Shown here: positions 16,776 through 25,768 of the stretch, piece by piece
Position numbering within the stretch: position 1 is the stretch's first letter
Layout of the letters: every line of letters starts with the position of its first letter
From: Corynebacterium sp. p3-SID1056
GTDB taxonomy: Bacteria; Actinomycetota; Actinomycetes; Mycobacteriales; Mycobacteriaceae
Assembly: GCF_025152525.1 (NCBI RefSeq)
Contig: NZ_JALXXL010000002.1
Location: forward strand, 62,001-126,000
Reading direction: 5' to 3'
DNA length: 64,000 bases
Notes under the pieces: generated by a model
Told to the model about the DNA's origin: nothing
The model's input: only the letters and a program-made list of their open reading frames with translations
Databases searched by the model: none
Position numbers and translations under genes: made by a program

Positions 16776-17936
16776 ATGTACCTCGCAGAAAAGCCCAACC
16801 CGAAACTCAACTACCTCAGCGACAAGCACGCCGAAATCATCAAGGCGACGCTGCCTCCGGTGGGCGAGAACATCGAGACAATCACCAAAACCTTCTACTC
16901 CAAGATGTTCGCCGCCCACCCGGAGCTCATCGCAGACACGTTCAACCGCGGCAACCAGAAGCAGGGCGCGCAGCAGAAAGCCCTGGCCGCCTCGGTCGCC
17001 ACCTTCGCCACCCAGCTGGTGGACCCGTCAGCGCCGGACCCGGTCATGATGCTCGACCGCATCGCCCACAAGCACGTCTCGCTGGGCATCCGCAAGGACC
17101 AGTACCAGATCGTGCACGACAACCTCATGGCCGCGATCGCCGAAGTCCTCGGCGACGCAGTCACCCCCGAGGTCGCCGAGGCCTGGGACGCCGTCTACTG
17201 GCTCATGGCCGACGTGCTCATTAAGCACGAGGCCAAGCTCTATGAGTCCGACGGCGTGGCCGACGGCGACGTCTTCCGCCGCGCGACCGTCACCGCCAAG
17301 GAGCAGCTCACCGACACGGTGTTTACCTACACCCTCACCGGCGACTTCACCGCCCCGCGGCCCGGCCAATACACCTCCGTGGGCGTGGTGCTTGACGACG
17401 GTGCCCGCCAACTCCGCCAGTACTCCATCATCGAAGGCGACGCGCACTCCTACCGCATCGCCGTGGAGAATGATGGCGAGGTCTCCACATTCCTCCGCGA
17501 GCACGTCGAGGTCGGCGACACCGTCGACGCCACCCTCGCCGCCGGCGACCTTGTCCTCCAGGACGGCGACAACCCGGTCGTGCTGGTCTCCAGCGGTATC
17601 GGTTCCACCCCGATGGTGGGCATCTTGGGCCACCTCGCCCGCACCAACTCGGAGCGCAAGGTGACCTACCTGCACGCCGACGAGTCCGCGGACTCCTGGG
17701 CGCAGCGCGAGGAAACCCGCGCGCTCGCGGACACGCTTCCCAACGCCGAAGTACGTGCCGCCTTCCGCGACCAAGGCGAGCGCATCGACCTCGCCGAGGC
17801 AGATGTCGCCGGTGCCGACGTCTACCTCTGCGGCGGGGCGAACTTCCTGCAGGCCATCCGCGAAGATCTCGCCGACAAGGCGCCCGCCAACGTCTACTTT
17901 GAGCTGTTCAGCCCGAACGACTGGCTGGTCAACTAG
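16776..17936 (+). CDS. hmp: Flavohaemoglobin, NO dioxygenase
   Basis: This 386-aa protein has an N-terminal globin domain (1-140, with proximal His in IAHKHVSLGI) and a C-terminal FAD/NAD(P)H reductase (150-386) with RQYSI for FAD, GIGSTPMVGIL for NAD and YLCGG near the end. It oxidises NO to nitrate using O2 and NAD(P)H. Two ATGs are close together (16770 and 16776); GGAAGG directly abuts the first and is six bases from the second, so I chose 16776. It is convergent with the cysteine-containing regulator, overlapping it by 4 bp, and sits next to a copper nitrite reductase gene that would produce NO. Confidence 0.88.
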   Translation: MYLAEKPNPKLNYLSDKHAEIIKATLPPVGENIETITKTFYSKMFAAHPELIADTFNRGNQKQGAQQKALAASVATFATQLVDPSAPDPVMMLDRIAHKHVSLGIRKDQYQIVHDNLMAAIAEVLGDAVTPEVAEAWDAVYWLMADVLIKHEAKLYESDGVADGDVFRRATVTAKEQLTDTVFTYTLTGDFTAPRPGQYTSVGVVLDDGARQLRQYSIIEGDAHSYRIAVENDGEVSTFLREHVEVGDTVDATLAAGDLVLQDGDNPVVLVSSGIGSTPMVGILGHLARTNSERKVTYLHADESADSWAQREETRALADTLPNAEVRAAFRDQGERIDLAEADVAGADVYLCGGANFLQAIREDLADKAPANVYFELFSPNDWLVN

Positions 17937-18610
17937 CTCGGTTCGGTGATGCGCGCCCCGCACTCGTGGAGGCGGTCAAAGGGTATGAGCTCGACTTTGA
18001 GTGTGCCCGCCTTGCCGTCGACGTAGCCTGAGTGCAGCGCGCACACAGTCCGGTCCGGTAGCTTCCCGTCCGGGCCGATGAACGGGCAGGCGCGTAAGCC
18101 CACCTCGCGGGTCGTCTCGGTTACCGCGTCCTCGCGCGGGCGCGGGTCGAAACCCATCGAGCGCAGCGTCCGCACGAGTTCCTCCGTGGCCTCCTCGATG
18201 TCTTCGGGCGGGTCCCCGTCGCGCCCGGCTTTCGCCGCCCACTGCTGCCCGATCTCCCGGGCGCGATCCAGGTCCCCCTCGGCGATGATCCCCGTGAGCA
18301 TGTCGACAAGCTCGACGTACTCGCCCACGACCTCGGTGCCGCGCGGCACGCGCGCGGTGAAGATGTGCGAGGGCCGACCCCTGCCCACGGAATGCGCCCG
18401 CCGGCGCGCGACCAGCCCGTGCTCGATGAGCTCGTCGAGGTGACCGCGCACGGTATTGATGTGCATGCCCAGCTTGCGCGAGAGCTCGGCGACCTGCGCC
18501 CCGTCGGGAAACTCCTGCAGCGCGTGAAACACTTCCCGCTGCTTCGCGCTCAACTCGGCGGCGGCAGCGGTGAGCTGAGACACGGGGCGCGGCGCCCGTC
18601 GGCGATCCAT
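17933..18610 (-). CDS. Winged-HTH regulator with C-terminal cysteines (ArnR/SufR-like)
   Basis: This 225-aa protein has an N-terminal winged helix-turn-helix (about 15-85, VAELSRKLGMHINTVRGHLDEL) and a C-terminal half with three spaced cysteines (RACPF, TVCALHSGY, HECGARI), a layout used for Fe-S cluster binding by SufR and by ArnR, the NO-responsive repressor of nar and hmp in C. glutamicum. Assignment to ArnR function is inference from the layout plus its position between hmp and nirK. It is divergent from nirK (113-bp gap). Inverted TTAGAC (18639) and GTCTAA (18672) lie in that gap and could belong to an operator. AGGAGG precedes the ATG. Confidence 0.65.
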   Translation of the reverse strand: MDRRRAPRPVSQLTAAAAELSAKQREVFHALQEFPDGAQVAELSRKLGMHINTVRGHLDELIEHGLVARRRAHSVGRGRPSHIFTARVPRGTEVVGEYVELVDMLTGIIAEGDLDRAREIGQQWAAKAGRDGDPPEDIEEATEELVRTLRSMGFDPRPREDAVTETTREVGLRACPFIGPDGKLPDRTVCALHSGYVDGKAGTLKVELIPFDRLHECGARITEPS

Positions 18611-18723
18611 GCTTCACACCCTCCTACGGCTGGACTTCTTAGACAGTTGCTTTAAGTATAGGAAGCGCGCAGTCTAAACTCCTAGCCTGGCTATCAATCT
18701 CTAACTTTAGTACGATTCTTTTC

Positions 18724-19881
18724 GTGGAAAAGCTTGCCTGGGGGCTCATCGCTCTCTTCGTCACCCTCGTCGTAGGACTCACGCTCGCGTTCAGCCCCAC
18801 TGACACCACGCAGGCCCCGATCAGCGAAGACGCCACCGTCTTCGAGATCGACATCCAGGGCATGGCTTTTGTCCCCGACACCATCCACGTCGCACCCGGC
18901 ACCCACGTCGCGCTCAAGATCACGAACTCGGATACCCAGCAGCACGACCTCGCACTCGGCGACGGCCACACCGGCCGCATCGACCCCGGCGAAACCGTCA
19001 CCCACGACTTCGGCACCTTCGATACGGACACGCAGGGCTGGTGCACGATCGCCGGACACAAGGCGATGGGCATGACTTTTGATGTGGTCACGAGTGGGGG
19101 CGAGGAGGCGTCGAGAAGCGAAGGGCGCGACGCGACGCTGCCGGAAGCCAGCGGCGAGCTGCACGAGCACACCTGGGCGATCGAAGACGACGGAGAGACC
19201 TGGACTTTCGACGGGCAAGCGCCCGGGCCGACGCTGCGCGGGCGCGTGGGCGATCGCTTCCGCATCACCATCGAAAACCGCGGGCACATGACTCACTCCA
19301 TCGACTTCCACGCCGGCGAAATCAGCCCCGACGAGCCGATGCGCGACATCCAGCCGGGCGAGAAACTCACCTACGAGTTCACCGCGCGGCGCTCCGGTAT
19401 TTGGATGTACCACTGCGCCACGATGCCCATGAGCCAGCACATCGGCATGGGCATGGTCGGCGCCGTGGTCATCGACCCGCCCGAGCTTTCGCCCGTCGAC
19501 GGCGAATACCTCCTCGTCGCGCGCGAAATCTACGGTGCCGAGCCCGCGACCGCCTTCAACGACCACCCCGCGCAATACGTCGAGCGGCCCATCGAGGCGC
19601 GCGTCGGCGACACTGTCCGCGTGTGGCTCCTCAACGCAGGCCCCGACACCGCGTTGAGCTTCCACGTCGTCGGCGAAATCTTCGACACCGTCTACAAAGA
19701 GGGCACCTATTCGCTTCACGACGCCCACGACACCGGCTCCCAAGCCCTCGACCTGCTCGCCGCACAGGGCGGGTTTGTCGAGCTCACCTTCGACGAGCCG
19801 GGCACCTACACCTTTGTCAACCACCTCATGACGGAGGCGGAGAAGGGCCAGCGCGGCCAGTTCGTGGTTCACGCGAACTAG
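18724..19881 (+). CDS. nirK: Three-domain copper nitrite reductase (NirK/AniA type)
   Basis: This 385-aa protein has an N-terminal membrane helix (3-22), an extra cupredoxin domain (about 35-120, with H in QQHDL and CTIAGHKAMGM forming a type-1 copper site) and two further cupredoxin domains forming the NirK core (about 140-385). The NirK ligands are all visible: THSIDFHA, MYHCATMPMSQHIGMGM (type 1 and type 2) and SFHVVGE and FVNHL in the last domain. It should reduce nitrite to NO outside the membrane. Start is GTG at 18724 with no Shine-Dalgarno, but TACGAT lies 7 nt before it, so the message may be leaderless. Its 3' end overlaps the convergent HNH gene by 56 bp. Confidence 0.82.
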   Translation: MEKLAWGLIALFVTLVVGLTLAFSPTDTTQAPISEDATVFEIDIQGMAFVPDTIHVAPGTHVALKITNSDTQQHDLALGDGHTGRIDPGETVTHDFGTFDTDTQGWCTIAGHKAMGMTFDVVTSGGEEASRSEGRDATLPEASGELHEHTWAIEDDGETWTFDGQAPGPTLRGRVGDRFRITIENRGHMTHSIDFHAGEISPDEPMRDIQPGEKLTYEFTARRSGIWMYHCATMPMSQHIGMGMVGAVVIDPPELSPVDGEYLLVAREIYGAEPATAFNDHPAQYVERPIEARVGDTVRVWLLNAGPDTALSFHVVGEIFDTVYKEGTYSLHDAHDTGSQALDLLAAQGGFVELTFDEPGTYTFVNHLMTEAEKGQRGQFVVHAN

Positions 19882-20884
19882 CCCGGGCGACGTGGTCGGT
19901 GCCGGTGGGCGTGACCTGTCCTGAGGGCGAAACGTAGACGATCTGCCCGCCGCGGCGCTCGGTGTGCCCACGGGTGGCGCGCCCCGCCTGGTAGTTGTGG
20001 TAGCGGCACAGCCAGCCGAGATTGCTCACCACCGTTTCGCCGCCATGGCGGTGCTCGGTCATGTGGTGGGCGTCGCAGCGCGAAGCCGGCACGTCGCAGT
20101 CCTTCCACGTGCACGTGGCGGCATGGGCGAGCATCATCTCGCGGTGCTTTTCCGTGGCCAGGCGCATGTCGTAGGCGTTGACGGGGCCGTCCATCGCGCC
20201 GATCAGGATGATGTGGCCGAACTGCGAAAACTTCATGCGCACGAACTCTTCGCCGGACATGACGACCCCGTTGGCGAAGCGGACCGTCACGTCGCTGCCG
20301 GCGCCGGCAACGATCTTTTCGTAGTCGCCCAGGTCCAGGTTCACGCTCAGCTTGACCAGGTAGTCAGCTTTCGGGCAATCCCGGTCGAGCCAGCCGGCGA
20401 CGTCGTGTTTTGCCGCGTCGTAGGCTGCTTGGACGTCGAGGGCTGGGCCGGTAACGCGCAGCGTGGCTAAGCCATCGCCGTGGTGCTTGACGCGCGCGGC
20501 CGCGGTGCGCGGGGCAGGCGGCTGCAGCTCCGCTTTCAGCGCCGCCGCCCGCTTCCGAATCCACGACAGGTCCCCGGCCGTGTTGCACAGCGTGTCGATG
20601 TAGTGCCAGCGCTTCGTCGCATCTTTGATCGAATTCGCCGTGCGCGCGATGTAGGCCAGCGTTTCGATCCGGTGCCCATTTTCGCGCGCCCCGTCGTGCG
20701 CGCGCTGCTGGTAGCGCGAGTGCGAGGTGTTTGCACACAGGGTGCGCGCCGCCGCGGCCAACTGCTTCGCGCGGTCGTACTGGATGCCCTCGGCTGCGAG
20801 CTCGCGGGCAGACTTGCCCGCCGCAGCGGCGACGAATTCGAAACCGCTCCGGTCGAACTGGGCAAGAGTGGCAAGGGCGTTCAT
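19826..20884 (-). CDS. DUF222-type HNH endonuclease (copy 1)
   Basis: This 352-aa protein has an N-terminal helical domain (DUF222-like) and a C-terminal HNH nuclease: CTWKDCDVPASRCDAHH, then HRHGGETVVSNLGWLCRYHN, with two cysteine pairs for structural zinc. Proteins of this kind are dispersed multicopy genes in actinobacteria (13E12-like) of unclear role, possibly selfish. It is about 60-70% identical by eye to the second copy at 61682. Start ATG at 20884 (MNALATLAQFD) matches that copy; the frame is open to 20941. The last 18 codons lie antisense within nirK and have no counterpart in copy 2, so the original stop was probably lost when it arrived here. Confidence 0.8.
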   Translation of the reverse strand: MNALATLAQFDRSGFEFVAAAAGKSARELAAEGIQYDRAKQLAAAARTLCANTSHSRYQQRAHDGARENGHRIETLAYIARTANSIKDATKRWHYIDTLCNTAGDLSWIRKRAAALKAELQPPAPRTAAARVKHHGDGLATLRVTGPALDVQAAYDAAKHDVAGWLDRDCPKADYLVKLSVNLDLGDYEKIVAGAGSDVTVRFANGVVMSGEEFVRMKFSQFGHIILIGAMDGPVNAYDMRLATEKHREMMLAHAATCTWKDCDVPASRCDAHHMTEHRHGGETVVSNLGWLCRYHNYQAGRATRGHTERRGGQIVYVSPSGQVTPTGTDHVARASSREPRTGRAGPSPPPS

Positions 20885-20980
20885 GCCAGCCACACTAGCC
20901 GATTGACCAGCACAAATGACGGTTTGTGAGAAGTCTCCCACTTTGCCCGGATCACGGAACCGGCGGGCAAGTTTTTGCGT

Positions 20981-22195
20981 CTAATACTGTTTAGCCATGA
21001 GTACGGCCTTCTGCGCGCGCACCGCCCGCACCATGAGCGGCAGGAAGGCGACGAGGACGCCGAAGCAGCACGCGCTCATCGCCACGCGCAACCACGAGTT
21101 GTCGGTGAAAATCCAGCACGCAAGCGCGCCGTTGAACAGGACCACGCGAAACAGCGATGCGCGGGCGAGTTCGGCCAGCCCGGCGCGCACCGCGCGGGGC
21201 CCGCCGCCCATCGTCGTGGGCAGCAGGTAGCTCATCGTGCCGATGAGGAGCTGGGCGGCGAACCCGAGGACAAGCGCGAGCGTCGGCAGTTCCGGTAGCT
21301 CACCCGAGACGGCGAGGCGGACGGTGTACCACAGCAGCGCGGCGATCAACCACAGCTGCGCCGCGAATGCGCTTAAGCCTGGGTAGGTCACGCGGTCGCG
21401 GGGGTCGCGTAGCACGTCGAGGACGTTGACCACGAAGCCGTGGAAGGTCCACAGCCACGCGGCGAGGTAGACGATGAGGCCGGCGCTGGTGAGCAGGTGC
21501 TCGTCGGCAAGCGCACCGCTGCTCGCGACGAGCACACCGACGGCGGCGAGCCCCAGCGAGGTGGCCGCCCGGTCGTGCATCCCGTTGACGCGCCACATCG
21601 CGGGAAAGAGCACGGTCAGCGACGCGAGCGCGGCGAAGCCGACGAAACCGCCGACGTTGACAATCAGGTGCGCCAGCCGCACGCGCTCCTGCCAGTCGCC
21701 GGGCAGCCCGTAGGACAGGGCGGCTCCGAACACGCCGCCGACGGGCAGGCAGGCCGCGCTGGCGACGTAGCCAAGCGCGACCGCCCGATGCCGCTTGCCG
21801 CGGCCGGCGCGCCGCACCTGCGCGTAAAGCAGCCACGCGTGCCAGGCCAGCACGCCCACGACGATGGCGGCACCCGCCCAGGTCACCTGGTAAACGGTGA
21901 GCACCTGGCCGACGAGCACGAGCACGATACCCACGTTGAGGGCCCAGGTGCGGTGCAGCTGGGCGGGCCGGGCGTCGTCGGGAAGCCGCTGCTGCAGGAA
22001 GCGCTCGGTGAGGTTTTGCGACCACACCACGATCGAGTTGGTGAGGATCCCGAGCGTGAAGACGTGGATGAGCAGCCAGCCGGGCTCGGTGAACAGGACG
22101 TGCGTCAGCCCGATGAGGATGAAGATGCCCATCCAGACGGTCACCGGTCGCGAGACGCGCCTGTGCCAGGTGTGCGGGCTGAAGTTTCTCGGCAT
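20981..22195 (-). CDS. Multi-spanning membrane protein linked to nitrite reductase
   Basis: This 404-aa protein has about 11 predicted helices. It starts MPRNFSPHTWHRRVSRPVT and contains conserved intramembrane histidines (HVFTLG, HLIVNVGG, HLLTSAG). In several actinobacteria a protein of this type sits next to nirK; it resembles the haem-copper-oxidase subunit I-like or NnrS-like fold, and may handle NO, haem or copper, which I cannot decide. The HNH gene separates it from nirK here, consistent with later insertion of that gene. It lies 36 bp downstream of the MFS gene's stop on the opposite reading order (MFS ends at 22232 on the same strand). Confidence 0.6.
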   Translation of the reverse strand: MPRNFSPHTWHRRVSRPVTVWMGIFILIGLTHVLFTEPGWLLIHVFTLGILTNSIVVWSQNLTERFLQQRLPDDARPAQLHRTWALNVGIVLVLVGQVLTVYQVTWAGAAIVVGVLAWHAWLLYAQVRRAGRGKRHRAVALGYVASAACLPVGGVFGAALSYGLPGDWQERVRLAHLIVNVGGFVGFAALASLTVLFPAMWRVNGMHDRAATSLGLAAVGVLVASSGALADEHLLTSAGLIVYLAAWLWTFHGFVVNVLDVLRDPRDRVTYPGLSAFAAQLWLIAALLWYTVRLAVSGELPELPTLALVLGFAAQLLIGTMSYLLPTTMGGGPRAVRAGLAELARASLFRVVLFNGALACWIFTDNSWLRVAMSACCFGVLVAFLPLMVRAVRAQKAVLMAKQY

Positions 22196-22231
22196 GCCCT
22201 CAACCTAGCATTTCTCCGACTAAAGTTGGAC

Positions 22232-23659
22232 TTATTTAGGATTGTCGCGGAAACACCACGACGTCGCGGCGGAAAATACCAACGCCGCAGCCGCGAGGAG
22301 GCACAGCACCGAGTGGTAGGCGTCGGTGTAGGCGGCGACGGCGGCGGGGTTCGGCGCGGCGTCGTAAAGCGCTTCCATGCCCTGCGGGAAACCGCGCTCG
22401 AACCACAGCGGCAACAGCGAACCGGTGACGGCGACGGTAAGCAGGGTGCCGAACTCGTAGGAGACCTCCTCCACGCCCGCGGCCATGCCGGAACGGTGCG
22501 CAGGCGCGGTGCCGATAATCGCGATCGAGCTGACGCTCATCACCGAACCAGCGGAAAGACCGAGGACGACCAGCGCGAGGAGCTCCAGGGCGAGGCCTTC
22601 GGCGGAGTCGCCGGCGACGAGCAGCGCGGTGCCCACGGTGGCGCCGAGAAAGCCGCCGCCGATCAGCGGCAGGAAGCCGACGCGGTGGAGGTTCGCTCCG
22701 CCGAGGATGGAAGCCGGGAACGCCGCGACCGCCATCACGGTGATGACCGCGCCCGCGTGCAGCGGCGAGAACCCGCTGACCAGCTGCAACTTCTGCACCG
22801 TCATCAGCTCCACGCCCGCGAGCACGAACATGCCGCCCGCCGCGGCGATAACGCCGCCGGCAAACAATCGGGAGCGGAAGATGTCGAAGGTGAGCAGCGG
22901 GTCGTCGAGCCGGTACTGGCGGCGAACGAACAACCAGCCAGCGACGACGGCGGCGACGACCGCGCCGACCGTCAGCGGCACCGAGCGGTCCGGGTTCGCC
23001 ACGCTCTTGATCGTCATGGTTAGCCCGGACAGCGCGAATAGGGCGTAGGCGGAGGAGATGACGTCCCAGCGCTTCGCCGGGTTCGGCATGTTCTCCGGGG
23101 CAAGCGCCAGCGTGGCGCACAACGCCAGCACCACGACCGGCACATTGATGAGGAAGACGGAACCCCACCAGAAGCGGCCCAACAGCGCGCCGCCAACCAG
23201 GGGGCCAAGCGCCGCGCCAACGACGGCGGCGGACGCCCAGATGCCGATCGCGGTGTTGCGCTCGCGCTCGTCGGGAAAGGTCAGGCGGATCAGAGCGAGC
23301 GTCGCGGGCATCATCACCGCGGCGCCGAAGCCGAGCAGGCCGCGTGCGGCCACGAGCGCCCACGCGCTCGGTGCGAACGCGGCGGCAAGCGAGGCGACGC
23401 CGAAGATGACGAGGCCGACAAGCCACATGAGGCGGTGCCCGAGCTTGTCGCCAAGCGTGCCGGTACCGAGCAGCAGGCCGGAAAGAACGAGCGGGTAGGC
23501 GTTAATGATCCACAGAGCTTGCGCAGGCGTCGTGTGCAGCTGCGCGCTCAGCGCCGGCATGGCGGTGTACAAAATCGAGTTGTCCAGCCCGATCATGAGC
23601 AGGCCGGTGGAAATCACTGCGAAGAAGGCCCAGCGTTGCACTGCTCGCTTACCCTTCAA
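22232..23659 (-). CDS. MFS drug exporter, DHA2 (14-TM) type
   Basis: This 475-aa protein has 14 predicted transmembrane helices and DHA2 motifs: motif A-like LGDKLGHRLMWLVG, NAYPLVLSGLLLGTG and the motif C region GPLVGGALLG. It should export drugs or metabolites with H+ antiport. No ATG suits the start; a TTG at 23659 overlaps the stop of the preceding S66 peptidase gene by 11 bp and gives a basic N terminus (KGKRAVQRW), and a GTG at 23641 is the alternative. Translation is probably coupled to that gene. Confidence 0.8.
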   Translation of the reverse strand: MKGKRAVQRWAFFAVISTGLLMIGLDNSILYTAMPALSAQLHTTPAQALWIINAYPLVLSGLLLGTGTLGDKLGHRLMWLVGLVIFGVASLAAAFAPSAWALVAARGLLGFGAAVMMPATLALIRLTFPDERERNTAIGIWASAAVVGAALGPLVGGALLGRFWWGSVFLINVPVVVLALCATLALAPENMPNPAKRWDVISSAYALFALSGLTMTIKSVANPDRSVPLTVGAVVAAVVAGWLFVRRQYRLDDPLLTFDIFRSRLFAGGVIAAAGGMFVLAGVELMTVQKLQLVSGFSPLHAGAVITVMAVAAFPASILGGANLHRVGFLPLIGGGFLGATVGTALLVAGDSAEGLALELLALVVLGLSAGSVMSVSSIAIIGTAPAHRSGMAAGVEEVSYEFGTLLTVAVTGSLLPLWFERGFPQGMEALYDAAPNPAAVAAYTDAYHSVLCLLAAAALVFSAATSWCFRDNPK

Positions 23660-24653
23660 CCCGGGGGAAACAGATCCGCGCGGAAGCCTCGCCCACCGCC
23701 AGCTCGACCGCGCCGCCAACCGGGAAGGTGAGCAGCGGATTGGTGTGTCCGAAGCTGGCGTTGGCCACCACCGGCTTGCCCTCGAGCTCCGGGATCGACG
23801 CGATCGTCTCCTCCAGCATCGCGCGGTCCACCCGGCTCGCGGTCTGGAAGCGGCCGATGACCACGCCTTCGATGCCTTCGCCGTCGGGAAGCTGCAGCAG
23901 CGAGACGAGCTCGCGGCGGAAATCCATCACGCTGTACTTGCCGGTGACCTCGGCGAATAAGATGGCGCGCTCAAGCGAGGGCATGAACTCCGTGCCGGAG
24001 AGCAGCCCAAGCGTGCCCAGGTTCGCGCCGAGCGCAACGCCGTGCGCCTCGCCCTCCTGGATGCTCCACCAGCCGTCGTCGGGCTCGCGGACGCGGGCGT
24101 CCTGGTTGATGAACCAATCGTCGTCGGTAAACCAGGTGCCCGGCTGCCACTCGATCGGACCCAGCCCGAACGCGGCGGTGGCAAAACAATCACGCGTGAG
24201 CTCGGAGTGATCCCGCATGCCGAGGGTGGACCAGTGCGGTCCGATGTAGGTGGCCATGCCGGTGCGCGCGTAAATCGCGTTGGCGATCGCCGAAATGTCC
24301 GAGTTGCCGCACAGAAACTTCGGATGCTCCGCGATCAAATCAAAGTCCAAGTGCGGCAACACCTCGTTGCTGGTAAACCCGCCGATCACACTCATGACGC
24401 CGGCCACCTCCGGGTCTGCGAACGCATCGTGCAGGTCGGCGGCTCGCGACTCGGCCGACGAGGACCAGAACATGTCCGACTCGCGCACGTTTGCGCCGAA
24501 GGTGACGCTGATGCCCAGGTCAGCGAGGCGTCGATTAGCAAGGTTCTTGACGTATAACCCGGCCTCGCCCTGCTCCACATAGGTCAGGGAGCGGGAGGGG
24601 GCGACCACGCGGATGGTGTCGCCCGCGTGCAGAGGTCGCGGGTAGGTAGTCAT
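23649..24653 (-). CDS. S66-family peptidase (LD-carboxypeptidase/MccF-like)
   Basis: This 334-aa protein matches the S66 family: HAGDTIRVVAPS near the N terminus, GGFTSNEVLPHLD, the nucleophile elbow FLCGNSDIS and the later Glu and His of the Ser-Glu-His triad. The long insertion between the nucleophile and Glu is more like MccF, which inactivates microcin C-type aminoacyl nucleotides, than like the murein LD-carboxypeptidase; either activity is possible. It overlaps the next genes on both sides (start overlaps the cysteine desulfurase stop by 4 bp), so it belongs to the nad transcript or reads through from it. Confidence 0.78.
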   Translation of the reverse strand: MTTYPRPLHAGDTIRVVAPSRSLTYVEQGEAGLYVKNLANRRLADLGISVTFGANVRESDMFWSSSAESRAADLHDAFADPEVAGVMSVIGGFTSNEVLPHLDFDLIAEHPKFLCGNSDISAIANAIYARTGMATYIGPHWSTLGMRDHSELTRDCFATAAFGLGPIEWQPGTWFTDDDWFINQDARVREPDDGWWSIQEGEAHGVALGANLGTLGLLSGTEFMPSLERAILFAEVTGKYSVMDFRRELVSLLQLPDGEGIEGVVIGRFQTASRVDRAMLEETIASIPELEGKPVVANASFGHTNPLLTFPVGGAVELAVGEASARICFPRVEG

Positions 24654-25768
24654 TGTTTAGACATTACCCGCACGATCGCGTCGATCGTGTCTTGCGGAAG
24701 TGGCGCGGGCAGGCTGAAGCGCAGCGCGGACTGGGCGAGTTCGGGCGAGTAGCCGAGCGCGGTGAGCACGGGCGAGGGTTCAGCAGCGCCCGCCCGGCAG
24801 GCCGAGCCGGAGCTTGCGGCGAAGCCCGCGACGTCGAGCGCGACGAGCAGTGCCTCGCCGCTGATGCCATCGACGACGAAGGACGCGTGGTTGGGCAGCC
24901 GCTCAGTGCGGTGCCCCGTCAGGCGTGCGCCGGGCACATGCTTTTCGACGCCCACGATCAACGCATCCCGCGACGCCATCACCTCCAGCGCGCGCTGCCC
25001 GGCGCGCTCTCGCTGCGCCTGCACCGCCGCGGCGAACCCGGCGATGCCCGCCACGTTCTGGGTCCCGGCGCGGCGCCCTCCCTCCTGGCCGCCACCAAAG
25101 ATGACGGGTTCGAGCGGCACGTCGCGCGGCAGCAGCAGCGCGCCGACACCGGCCGGGCCGCCGAACTTGTGCGAGGCCAGCGCCACCGTGGTCGCGCGCG
25201 GGCCCGGCCAGCCGCCCGCGGCAAGGTCGACAGGTAGGTTCGCGGCCGCTTGCACAGCGTCGAGGTGCAGCGCCACCTGCGCGGGGACTTCTGGCACATC
25301 GGCGACCGTGCCGACCTCGCTATTGGCCAGGCCAAGCGCGACGAGCGTGGTGTCCGGGCGCAGGAGCCGGTCCAGGTCGGCCTGTGCGATCCGGCCATGC
25401 TTGTCGACGGGCACGTAGTCCACCTCAAAGCCGTGCAGCCTTTCGAGCGCGGCGCAGCTTTGAAGGACCGAGGAGTGCTCGATCGCTGAGGTGATGATGT
25501 GGCGGCCGCGCGGGGCGGCCAGCGCGCGGCCGATGATGCCGAGGTTGTTGGCCTCGGTGCCGCCGGAGGTGAACACCACACCGGCCGGGTGCACGCCGAA
25601 AGCGTGAGCGATCGTGGCGCGGGCCGACTCGAGGACTTTCGCGGCGCGCTCGCCGGCGGAGTGCACGCTCGACGGGTTGGCGCAAGCAGTGTCGTAGACC
25701 TGCAGCATCGCGGCGCGGGCCTCGGGCGCAAGCGGGGCGGTGGCGGCGGCGTCGAGGTAGGCGCTCAC
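24650..25768 (-). CDS. nadS: Cysteine desulfurase of the NAD operon
   Basis: This 372-aa PLP enzyme has the NifS/IscS landmarks: TSGGTEANNLGI, HLDAVQA, the PLP lysine in ALASHKFGGPAGVG and the catalytic cysteine loop SSGSACRAGAAEPSP. In Corynebacterium the corresponding gene lies in the nadA-nadC operon and is taken to supply sulfur for the Fe4S4 cluster of quinolinate synthase; the context here is the same. Its start overlaps the nadC stop by 4 bp. It should act in the cytoplasm on free L-cysteine. Confidence 0.85.
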   Translation of the reverse strand: MSAYLDAAATAPLAPEARAAMLQVYDTACANPSSVHSAGERAAKVLESARATIAHAFGVHPAGVVFTSGGTEANNLGIIGRALAAPRGRHIITSAIEHSSVLQSCAALERLHGFEVDYVPVDKHGRIAQADLDRLLRPDTTLVALGLANSEVGTVADVPEVPAQVALHLDAVQAAANLPVDLAAGGWPGPRATTVALASHKFGGPAGVGALLLPRDVPLEPVIFGGGQEGGRRAGTQNVAGIAGFAAAVQAQRERAGQRALEVMASRDALIVGVEKHVPGARLTGHRTERLPNHASFVVDGISGEALLVALDVAGFAASSGSACRAGAAEPSPVLTALGYSPELAQSALRFSLPAPLPQDTIDAIVRVMSKQ

